A stretch of 30,011 bases of DNA, taken from NCBI GenBank assembly GCA_003615045.1, contig ML014321.1:1-30011 (forward strand). Direction: 5' to 3'. This DNA comes from Caulochytrium protostelioides (lineage: Eukaryota; Chytridiomycota; Caulochytriomycetes; Caulochytriales; Caulochytriaceae). The position numbers were made by a program, and so were the translations under genes. Under the pieces are notes generated by a model that did not search any database, was not told where the DNA came from, and saw nothing but the letters and a program-made list of their open reading frames with translations. Positions 22,138 to 30,011 of the stretch are shown here, piece after piece. The first letter of the stretch is position 1, and every line of letters begins with the position of its first letter.

Positions 22138-25100
22138 GAAGCGCCGCTGCGGTGACGGCCGCATCCGAGCCCGTCTGGTCATGGCGCGTCCTCGCCGCCT
22201 CCCTGCCGGGCGACCCGGCGCTCATCCTGCCGGCCGCCGTCAGTTCGCGCAACCGGCTCCGCGATCTACTCCGCAAGGGATCCTCCTCGGCCGCCGTGCC
22301 GTATCCCGCGGCCGCCACTTCGTCGTCGCCGGCGTCGGCGTCGGCGACCTCCACCGCGGCGCCGGGGACAGCGACCGGCGGCACGCCGCGGCGGACGGCA
22401 TCCACGGCGTCCACCGGACGCCCCCGCGGCTCCGGCTTCTTTGAAGTCGCCGCGGCCGTGCTGCGCCGCACGCCCTCGGAGGCGCCTGCGACCTCGTTGG
22501 ACGGGGATCCCGCCGCGGCGTCGCGGCCCGCCTCGTCCTCCTCAGCGTCCCACGACCGCGCCAGCAGCTTCGCGTCGCCGTCGGCATCGCCGGCAGCATC
22601 GCCGTCACTTGCGCAGTCGAGAACGCCGAGCCGGTTCGCCAGATCCGAGCGGTCCGAGCACGCCGCCACGGCGTCGCCGGCCTCGGTGTCCGCGTCGCCG
22701 CCGTCGTCGCCGCCTCCTCGGTCCATCTCGGCCTCAGCATCGGCATCGGCATCGGCATCGGCATCGGCATCGGCGCCGCGACCGCCCGCTGTCGCCGCAC
22801 GGGATCCGCACCCCCCGCCAGCGGCCGCGCCGGCGCCGACGCCGTCGGCGTCGCGCCGCCCATCTGCTACGGCGGCCTCCGACAGCGCGCCGCGTCGCAT
22901 GGTCCTCGGCGACGTCGTCGCGAGCACCGCGCTCTGCGGCACGACCCTCTTTGTCGGGACCCTAACGGGCCACGTGGCGCAGTATGCCAATGCCGCGCGC
23001 CCTGCTGCCGACGCCGGCGCCGGTGCCGCCGACCCCCGCGCCGACGCCCTCGCCATAGCGCCGACGCTTCGCGCGTTCCGCGCGGTTGGCCCCGCCGGCA
23101 AGCCCGTCACGGACCTCGTGGCCCTGGGGTCCGACATGCTCGTGGCGCTCTGCGATGGCCTTCTCGTCTTTCTCGACTTCACGGCGCCTGCAGCCGCGAT
23201 CGCAGCCACGACATCGGCACAGCTCGCGAACCACAGCGGCGAGCAGGCCGTCATCGCGGCGCTGGCGCACGTGACGGCGGTCGGCGCGCAAAGTGGGGCG
23301 CCGCCTGCATGGCCGGACGCGGACACGGACGCGGACGCGGACGGCGACGGCGACGGCGCGGCTGCGCCATCCTTGAAGATTGGCCAGTCGCTAACGGCAC
23401 GGCCCGATGTCGTGATCGCCGCCACCACCGCCCAGCACGTGGTGCTGCTGGGCGTGGCCACCGCGGGCGCCCCACGTGGCATGGTCCCCTTTGCCACCTT
23501 GCCGCTGCCCGCCAGCATGGCCGTCGACCGGCTCCTCTACACGGCCGCCGGTGCCGTCGTCGCTGTGCGCTCCGGCCGCTACGACGCGCTGCGGCTCGAG
23601 GCGCTGTTTGCCGGCGACGCGGCACAGAGTCTCGTCGGGCTCGCGCCGCGCGAGCGGCTCCACCGCGGCGCCGTCTGCGCCGTGAGCGAGACCGAGTGCC
23701 TCCTCGTGTTGCCGCACGACGCCGGGGCGAGTGCCGGTGCCGGGGGTGGCGCGGGTGGTGCCGGTGGGGCCAGGGCCACGACGCGGTCATTGACGCGGCA
23801 GCATCCCGCTGTGGAAGCTGACGGCCACGGCGCGCTTGGCGCCATCGTCGCGCCGCTGACGGGCCACGCGACGCGGGCGCCGCTGCAGTGGTCACAGGAC
23901 GTGCCGATCGATGCCCTCTGCCTTGGCGACTACGGCTTCGCCGTCGCGGAATCAGGACGGCTCTGGGTCCACCGGCTCTCGGACGCGCGGCTGCTGTATA
24001 CGGACCGGCTAGACCCGGCGTATGGGTCACCGGTGCGTCTCGATGTCGTGCCGATCGCTGAAAGGCTGCCGGCGGCGCCGGATCGACCAGCGACGCCGAC
24101 GGCCCGCGTGATGGTAGTGACGACGCGGGCGCTGCTGACGCTGGTCATGACATCGCCCGTGGACCATGTGCGGTCGCTGCTCGCTCACACCGATCTCGCG
24201 ACGGGTCTCGCCGTCCTGCGCGAGCGGCCCATCACGGCTGCGACGCCGCCCCGCGTCGCGGTCGCGCTGATGCAGGGCCACATTCGGCTCGCCCAGCAGG
24301 GTCTCGCGACGCAGCAGTATGACGCTGTCGTGGAGTTGTGGCGTGCCGCAGGCGTGCCCCTCCGCCGTGTCCTCACCCTTTTTCCCGAATGGCTGCCGTC
24401 GACAACAACGGCACCTACGACGGCGGTGACGCCGCCCGTGACGTTGGATGCGGCCGACCGTGCCTGGCTCCAGCCGGAACCCACCGGGATGCCGTTTCCG
24501 CCCCGCGTCGCCGCGTCGCCGCAGTCGTTCCGGAGCTGGATCGACGCGGAGCTGGCTGAGCGCTGTCCGGACCTGGACGCCGAAGCCCGCGCGGCATGTG
24601 CCGCCGTCAGCATGGAAGATGTCGAGGCCGCCCTACTAGAGTGGCTGCTCGCGAGTTTGGCGGCGGCGGCGGCGACACCGGCGATTGTCGACGACGCGCC
24701 GACACCGGCGATGCCATCCTCGCAGGAAGAATCGCATCACTCGCCGGCACGGGACGATGCCGCGTGCCTGGCGCTGTATGCGGTGAGCGTGCTCGCCGCC
24801 AAGGGCCTCGCGCATGCCCACCAAGCGCTCTTTGACCAGAGCGTGTTCTGGGGCCGCCTGGCGTGGCCGCCCCGCGTGGTCCAGACCGTGGCGCGCTGGC
24901 TGACCTCGCACGGGATGCACACCGTGGCGCTGCACCTGATGTGGCACATGCCCCGCCACGTGCTGCTGGAACCGGCCACGTGGCGGGAAGCCGCCACGCT
25001 CTTCCTGTGGACACTCTCTAAGTGCTGCTTGGCCGTCGTGCTGCCCGGGGACTGGCCGGCGGCGGTGGCGGCACTGCCCAGCATCCCGTGGCGCCTGACG

Positions 25101-26113
25101 GACCACCAGCGGTTCAGCCGATTCCGCGCGACCGAGGCCGTCCTCCACGTCATGGCTGCGTGTCGGCCCGCGGCGCTCGAGGCGTCGCTGCACGCGCCGT
25201 GGTTCGACCTCCTCGCCGCCGTGGCGGTGCTCTTCTCGCGAGAACCCGGCCTGGCCGCCCACGAGCGTTGGCTCGCCGACCAGATCCGCGCGTTCGTGCT
25301 GTGGCGGCCGTTCGAGGATGGCGCGGCGTGGTGTCGCCGCGTCGACGCCGCCGCCCTGGCCGACCCGGACGCGTGGTGCGCCGAGTGGCTTGGCCAGGCC
25401 GTGACGGTGCTCCAGCCGGGCGATCATTCCGCCAGGGCCATGGAGGATCCCGCGTCTGCGGCGGAGTTTCCGGCTCTGGCCGATGTGCGTGCGCGCACGC
25501 ATCCTGATCCCGCCATGACGCTGGCCGCGGTGCTCATGGCGCGACTCGCGGCGATGCCCGCGACCTGTGGGCAACGGTACCGCGCGCGGCCCCTGCGCGA
25601 CGCGGGCCAGACCTACGCCGCCTTTCTGGCGACGCTGGCGGCGCAGCATCATCAGGCGACAGCGGAGCGGCGCCGCCGCCGCGAGACGCGCGACGGCGTC
25701 GTCGATGCGATCGTCGATGGCGTGGCGCATGCCACGTGGTCCTGCGAGGCGCCGCTGCGGATGCGGCTGCTGCGCGTCCTCGCCGCCTGCTCGGCGTCCG
25801 TGCTGCGGGCGGCGCCGTTCCTTGCGGCGTGGCGGTCCCGGATGGCGTCCTGGGACGCGCCGGCGCTCGCGCTGGACGACGCCGCGCAAGGGCCGGACGC
25901 GGCGCTCGCGTGGCATCTCGCGCCCGAGATGGCGTGTGTCGCCGCGCGGCTCGGGTTCCGCCGCGCCGCCGTCCGCATGCACCAGGCCGCGTGTGGCCGG
26001 ACGGATCTGACGACGTGCGACGTGTTGGGCCGCGTTGAGGGGTCATCGCGATCGGCGGGCGAGGCCTGCGCGTGGCTGGAACGGCTGCTGCTGGAGCCGC
26101 TGCTGCCCGCGTG

Positions 26114-26163
<50 letters not shown>

Positions 26164-26615
26164 TGGAGGAGGCGTCGGAGGCGGCGGCCACGGCCGCGCC
26201 CGTGGCGCAACTTGCGGCCGCCGCGCAGCAGGCCTACTTGCCCGACTACCTGCGCCTGTACGGTCTGATCCATGCGGCGGTGCTGCCCGAAGGCGCACGT
26301 GATGCGGCGGCTGATCAGGCATCCAGCGAGGCCGAGGAGGAGCATGGGTCGGCGCCGAGTGCGGTCCTCCCTGGCATTGAGCAGCTCCTGCAGCTGCTCC
26401 AGAGGGTTGGGGCGGCCAACGCGGCCGTCTGGCCGTGGGTCCAGGCGCTCCTCGCCGCCTCCGCACCGTCGCTTCGACACGGTCGCGCCCTGCAGGCCGT
26501 CGGCGCGCAGCGACTGCAGGCGCAGCGATCGGCGTTTATCCGGCAAGTCTGGGCGGCAGGCGCCATCGAGGGTTCGCCGCTGCCGCCGCCCGCCGCGACG
26601 TCCTCTCCCTCATGA
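22131..26615 (+). CDS. Vps39/Vps3 (TGFBRAP1)-like vacuolar tethering subunit
   Basis: A 1494-residue protein resembling the Vam6/Vps39 and Vps3/TGFBRAP1 subunits of the HOPS and CORVET complexes, which bridge Rab GTPases and SNAREs at endosomes and the vacuole. Residues 1-250 hold a short conserved-looking start (WSWRVLAASLPGDPALILPA) and then a Ser/Ala/Pro-rich disordered region with an SA-repeat. A CNH-type beta-propeller starts near 256 with STALCGTTLFVGTLTGHVAQY and continues through LGSDMLVALCDGLLVFLDF. A helical repeat region follows from about 690 (GHIRLAQQGLATQQYDAVV, then RRVLTLFPEWLP), typical of this family. A proline run is near 1329-1343. No Cys-rich C-terminal motif is visible. 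Vps39 versus Vps3 is unresolved. The ATG at 22131 has T at -3, unlike every other start here, so an upstream exon is likely. Confidence 0.72.
22737..22772 (+). repeat. Six GCATCG hexamers in coding sequence
   Basis: Six exact copies encode alternating Ala and Ser in the disordered N-terminal region of the Vps39-like protein. Confidence 0.9.
26118..26162 (+). repeat. CCG trinucleotide run encoding poly-proline
   Basis: About fifteen CCG units encode a proline run in the helical-repeat region of the Vps39-like protein, just before an acidic LEEASE segment. Confidence 0.9.
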
Positions 26616-27381
26616 TCGGCTCTCTCGCCCGGGTGCTCCGATCGAGCACCACGGTGCGACGTTGGCTGGCGCGGACGCCTCGGCGTGCGCCAGATCCCAT
26701 GCACCGTGCCCCTGGTCCAGTGACGATGCTGCACAAAGTCTCGAGAAGCGATGCCAGGCCCTGTCAGGTGCCTGCCATGCAACGGTCATACCCACGAGGC
26801 CCGGCCATGCCGCGGAATCAGTGAGCCGAGGGATGGACGACGGCCGATGGATCGGGGGTCTGGCAGCTCGGAGGTCCGATGCGCGACGGCGCGTCTCGTG
26901 GCCTCGCGTGGGCCCACCAGGGGTCGGCACACATCGTGTCGTGGCCACTGCGGCTCGTGCTCGCCGGGTCGGAGGACGCCGTGGCGGGCCGAGGCGCCGA
27001 CCGAGGCCGACCGCCCATCGCCAGCAACAAGGGAGAGCGACCCCAGCCAAGCCCGTCCGGTCGTGGAGCGGGCCGACGTCCGCCCCATCGAAGGGCCTCC
27101 GGCCACGGCGACCGCGGGGCTGGGTGGGGAAGCGCGGGCGGTCCGCATACCAGGACCGGGTGACGCGGCCTGCCTACAATCGCAATCGGCCGACCTGATG
27201 GGTCGCGTGAGTGGCTACGCACCCGAGCACCGCCGGCGTCGAGGCGATAGCACGGTCTCCCTGCGGCAGGCCGTTGGCGGATCCACCGACGCGTGGCTCT
27301 CTCCGAGCACTCCATCCTTCGTCGCCGCAACCCGACGCTTCCATTTCCCCGCGTTCCTCCACCTCCACGCCCTTTCTCAGG
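26616..27381. other. Intergenic region between the Vps39-like gene and DLD
   Basis: No gene is recognised. A small hairpin (GGTGCTC and GAGCACC around CGATC) lies at 26632-26650, just after the Vps39-like stop. A 71-codon frame begins at 26612, overlapping the stop, and has an Arg-rich but featureless product. The last 60 bp before 27381 are pyrimidine-rich and end in CTCAG, which could be a promoter-proximal tract or a 3' splice site. Confidence 0.5.
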
Positions 27382-27402
27382 ATGATGATTCAGCGCGTCC
27401 AG

Positions 27403-27964
27403 GTACGTTGCGACCCGTTCCCCGGCGACGCGTCCGGTCCGGCCGCTGCATGCGGTCCCGTGCCGCCGGCTGCAGAGCGCTGGAGAAACAGCGGGCGAGA
27501 GGACCCGCGCGCCGCCTCTGGCGCAAGACGCCGCTTCCGCCGGCGTGTCCGACGATATGCCGCAAGCGCAGGATGGCGGCGCATGGCCGAGAGCAGCGCG
27601 GCGTATGGGCGCTCGTAGGCGGTATGGGCCCGGCGCCTGATACGCCGTCGCTGTCCCGCTTCATCAGGTTGACTCGTCGTCTGCGCCGTCACCCGTGGCG
27701 ATGCGATGCCATACGCGCATCGTGAGCGTGGGGTCTCTGCACGCGCCCGCTTGCTGCGCCGCTTCTGCCGGCCCGAGCCCCTCGTGATGGCGCCCTCTCA
27801 TACGGACGGAGGGGAGATCTGGATGATCGGCCCGGGTCGATGCAGTGTTCTGTCGAGGATCCCGCTATGCAGCCCGGGTAGCACCCCAGCACGTGCCACT
27901 CACCCCCCCTTCCTCGTGGTCCACGATTTTTTTCTTTCTGTTCTGCCGATTTCTTGATATGCAG
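27403..27964 (+). other. Candidate intron at the 5' end of the lipoamide dehydrogenase gene
   Basis: A strong donor, CAG|GTACGT, lies at 27403. The acceptor ends at 27964 (ATGCAG) after a long pyrimidine tract (27922-27955), with a branch-like CTCAC near 27899-27903. The upstream exon would start at the ATG at 27382 (A at -3) and encode MMIQRVQ, joining in frame to AYRPMMAAA of the main coding region. Frame, start context and both splice sites agree, but no transcript evidence is available. Confidence 0.5.
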
Positions 27965-29458
27965 GCCTACCGTCCCATGATGGCGGCGGCCATGTCCCGC
28001 TCGGCGATGTCGATGTCGGTGTTTGCACGCGGCCTCGCGACGGCCGCCAAGGACGCCGAATACGATGTCGTGGTGGTCGGCGGCGGCCCCGGCGGCTACG
28101 TCGCGGCCATCAAGGCCTCGCAGCTGGGCCTGAAGACGGCGTGCATCGAAGGCCGCGGCAAGCTCGGCGGCACGTGCCTGAACGTCGGGTGCATCCCGTC
28201 GAAGTCGCTGCTCCACAACTCGCACCTCTTCCACGAGGCGAAACACTCGTTCGCCAAGCGCGGCATCGAGACCGGCGAGGTCAAGGTCAACCTGGCGCAG
28301 ATGATGGCGCAGAAGGACGCGTCCGTGACGAGCCTGACGGGCGGCATCGAGATGCTTTTCAAGAAGAACAAGACGACCTACATCAAGGGCTGGGGCAAGC
28401 TGACCTCGCCGAACAGCATCAGCGTCGCGAGCGAGAACGGCGAGACGCAGACCGTCACCGCCAAGAACATCATCCTCGCGACCGGCTCGGAGGTCGCCAA
28501 CTTCACCGGCGTCACCGTCGACGAGAAGCAGATCGTGTCGTCGACGGGCGCGCTCACGCTCGAGAAGATCCCCGAGAAGCTGCTCGTGATCGGCGGCGGC
28601 GTGATCGGTCTCGAGCTCGGCTCGGTGTGGAACCGCCTCGGCGCCGAGGTGACTGTGGTCGAGTACCTGGACGCGGTCGGCGCGGGCATGGACGTCGACA
28701 TGGCGAAGGCGTTCCAGCGCACGCTCGCGAAGCAGGGCTTCAAGTTCAAGCTGGGCACGAAGCTGCTGACCTGCGAGAAGAAGGACGACAAGGTCGTCGT
28801 CGAGGTCGAGAACGTCAAGTCCGGCAAGAAGGAGACCCTGACCTTCGATGTCGCGCTGCTCTCGATCGGCCGCGCGCCGGTGTCCAAGGACATCGGCCTC
28901 GAGTCCGCCAGCATCTCGGTCGACAAGCGCGGCCGCATCGAGGTCGACGACCACTTCCGCGTGAAGGGCCACCAGCACATCTACGCCATCGGCGACGTGA
29001 TCGCGGGGCCCATGCTGGCCCACAAGGCCGAGGAGGAGGGCATTGCGGCCGTCGAGATCATCGCGTCTGGCCACGGCCACGTCAACTACGACGCGATCCC
29101 GTCGGTGATCTACACGTGGCCTGAGGTCGCGTGGGTCGGCAAGACCGAGCAGGAGGTCAAGGCCGCCGGCATCGCGTACAACGTCGGCTCCTTCAACTTC
29201 GCGGCCAACTCGCGCGCCAAGACTGTCGACGACTACGAGGGCAAGATTAAGATTATCACCGACAAGAAGACGGACCGCATCCTCGGCGCGCACCTGATGG
29301 GCCCCAACGCTGGCGAGCTCGTCGCCGAGGCTGTGCTGGCCATGGAGTACGGCGCGTCCGCCGAGGACGTGGCGCGCACGTGCCACGCCCACCCGACCCT
29401 GTCGGAGGCGTTCAAGGAAGCCTGCATGGCCGCCTACGACAAGCCCATCCACTCGTAA
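27959..29458 (+). CDS. LPD1: Dihydrolipoamide dehydrogenase, mitochondrial (E3)
   Basis: A 499-residue flavoprotein, the E3 component of the pyruvate and 2-oxoglutarate dehydrogenase complexes and of the glycine cleavage system. It reoxidises dihydrolipoamide using FAD and NAD+. Residues 1-30 are a Met/Arg/Ser-rich mitochondrial presequence. The FAD motif [14 protein letters not shown] is at 37-50. The redox disulfide [12 protein letters not shown] carries C73 and C78. The NAD-binding motif [12 protein letters not shown] starts near 210, and the second FAD motif is [18 protein letters not shown]. The C-terminal catalytic pair is H478 and E483 in HPTLSEAF. Length matches yeast LPD1. The sequence lacks the homopolymers of its neighbours. 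The ATG at 27959 sits inside what looks like a 3' splice site, so translation may really start at 27382 in a short first exon. Confidence 0.95.
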   Translation: MQAYRPMMAAAMSRSAMSMSVFARGLATAAKDAEYDVVVVGGGPGGYVAAIKASQLGLKTACIEGRGKLGGTCLNVGCIPSKSLLHNSHLFHEAKHSFAKRGIETGEVKVNLAQMMAQKDASVTSLTGGIEMLFKKNKTTYIKGWGKLTSPNSISVASENGETQTVTAKNIILATGSEVANFTGVTVDEKQIVSSTGALTLEKIPEKLLVIGGGVIGLELGSVWNRLGAEVTVVEYLDAVGAGMDVDMAKAFQRTLAKQGFKFKLGTKLLTCEKKDDKVVVEVENVKSGKKETLTFDVALLSIGRAPVSKDIGLESASISVDKRGRIEVDDHFRVKGHQHIYAIGDVIAGPMLAHKAEEEGIAAVEIIASGHGHVNYDAIPSVIYTWPEVAWVGKTEQEVKAAGIAYNVGSFNFAANSRAKTVDDYEGKIKIITDKKTDRILGAHLMGPNAGELVAEAVLAMEYGASAEDVARTCHAHPTLSEAFKEACMAAYDKPIHS

Positions 29459-29690
29459 ACATGCTCAGCTCAGCCCAGCTCCGCTCGGCGACGGCGTCGG
29501 CAGCATGTCTGCGATACACATGGTTGCTGAAACGATGATCGCTTGATGCTGCAACAATAAACACTTTCTATTTCCTTCCAAAAAATACCACCATGTTTGA
29601 ATTCACTTTTTTTTTATATATAGAGTCGGTCTGCGCCGGAGCCCAACGCCGGAGAAGGACGCCTCATCCCCCTCGAGCGAAACAAAGTCA
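29459..29690. terminator. Convergent 3' intergenic region with poly(A) signal and TATATA element
   Basis: A 232-bp gap between the DLD stop and the stop of the minus-strand partial gene. It has AATAAA at 29556-29561 for DLD and a T-run followed by TATATATA near 29609-29624. On the minus strand the latter reads TATATATAAAAAAAAA, a likely 3'-end signal for the opposite gene. Confidence 0.6.
29556..29561 (+). terminator. Poly(A) signal of the DLD gene
   Basis: A canonical AATAAA 98 bp after the DLD stop codon, on the coding strand, in a locally AT-rich stretch. Confidence 0.7.
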
Positions 29691-30011
29691 CTACAAGAGC
29701 ACAAATTTCGACGCGAACCGCAGCGGCACGCTCGTCTCGGCGGCCAGCAGCGCGGCGTCCACCGCGGCGGTCGCCTCATGGGCGCGTGCCGTTGTCGTGG
29801 CGCTGGTGGCCCGCGCGCCCCCCGCCATTGTCTTGCGCTCGCGCAGCCCCACGGAGGGCTTCGTAGCGCGCCGCGCGGGCGCCGCGCGGGCCGCCGGGAC
29901 CCGCGGCGCCGCCGTCGCCGCCGCCGTCCGCGGCATCAGAGCGCTGCCGGCGGGCGCGGGCGCCGCCGAGCCTGCTGCGGAGCCTGCCGCGGAGCCTGCC
30001 GCGGCGGGTTC
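29691..30011 (-). CDS. C-terminal part of an unrecognised protein (5' truncated by window edge)
   Basis: The minus-strand frame is open from the window edge to a TAG at 29691-29693, giving 107 residues. It begins with three AAGS-type repeats and an Ala/Pro-rich stretch. A basic segment follows (RRATKPSVGLRERKTM), then an Ala/Thr-rich helix-like region, and the protein ends in ETSVPLRFASKFVLL. An internal ATG at about 29936 exists, but the open frame runs through it, so it is not the likely start. The convergent layout with DLD and the shared 3' element between them support a real gene. I recognise no domain. Confidence 0.5.
   Translation of the reverse strand, partial: EPAAAGSAAGSAAGSAAPAPAGSALMPRTAAATAAPRVPAARAAPARRATKPSVGLRERKTMAGGARATSATTTARAHEATAAVDAALLAAETSVPLRFASKFVLL

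Noticed and set aside
26632-26650. 7-bp hairpin after the Vps39-like stop as a terminator
   Set aside because: The stem is short and expected at this GC content, and intrinsic hairpin terminators are not used by eukaryotic Pol II.
26612-26824. 71-codon frame overlapping the Vps39-like stop by four bases
   Set aside because: Such overlap is typical of bacterial operons, not eukaryotic genes. The product is Arg-rich without features.
27689-29452. 587-codon minus-strand frame across DLD
   Set aside because: Antisense shadow of DLD. The coding strand has all catalytic motifs and a poly(A) signal.

Overview
The window is very GC-rich eukaryotic nuclear DNA. Codon third positions are almost all G or C, proteins carry alanine, proline and serine homopolymers, and genes are large and mostly free of introns. 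AATAAA signals, purines at -3 of the chosen start codons, and the gene families present point to a fungus: an Spp2-type G-patch protein, Scd6/LSM14, FAP1/NFX1, mitochondrial mL44, a Vps39/Vps3-type tether, glutaminyl-tRNA synthetase and lipoamide dehydrogenase. The base composition suggests an early-diverging zoosporic fungus such as Caulochytrium. That placement is inference, not something the sequence proves.

Layout. A gene tail on the plus strand ends at 204. A convergent Spp2/GPKOW splicing factor follows (437-1540, minus). A divergent intergenic region (1541-2433) holds a perfect hairpin and a 16-bp tandem repeat, and leads into an unrecognised predicted secreted protein (2434-3261, plus). 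After 1.4 kb with no convincing gene come mL44 (4663-5817, plus) and Scd6/LSM14 (6718-8691, plus). The gap between these two contains a 28-bp perfect palindrome. Folylpolyglutamate synthase (9071-10942) and a Bax inhibitor-1 protein (11815-12693) lie on the minus strand. The NFX1/FAP1 zinc-finger protein (13966-18072, plus) converges on glutaminyl-tRNA synthetase (18284-20716, minus). An AT-richer intergenic island precedes the Vps39/Vps3-like tethering subunit (22131-26615, plus). Dihydrolipoamide dehydrogenase (27959-29458, plus) converges on an unrecognised partial gene (29691-30011, minus).

The genes are mostly unrelated housekeeping functions: splicing, mRNA storage, mitochondrial translation, folate retention, ER calcium and stress, tRNA charging, vesicle tethering and the pyruvate dehydrogenase complex. 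There is no operon-like or gene-cluster logic. I found no rRNA, tRNA, CRISPR array or intact mobile element, and no clear undescribed multi-gene system. The most unusual signals are non-coding: two long perfect inverted repeats, short phased tandem repeats near promoters, a G-quadruplex motif, probable short 5' exons, and in-frame N-terminal extensions that suggest dual cytosolic and mitochondrial forms.
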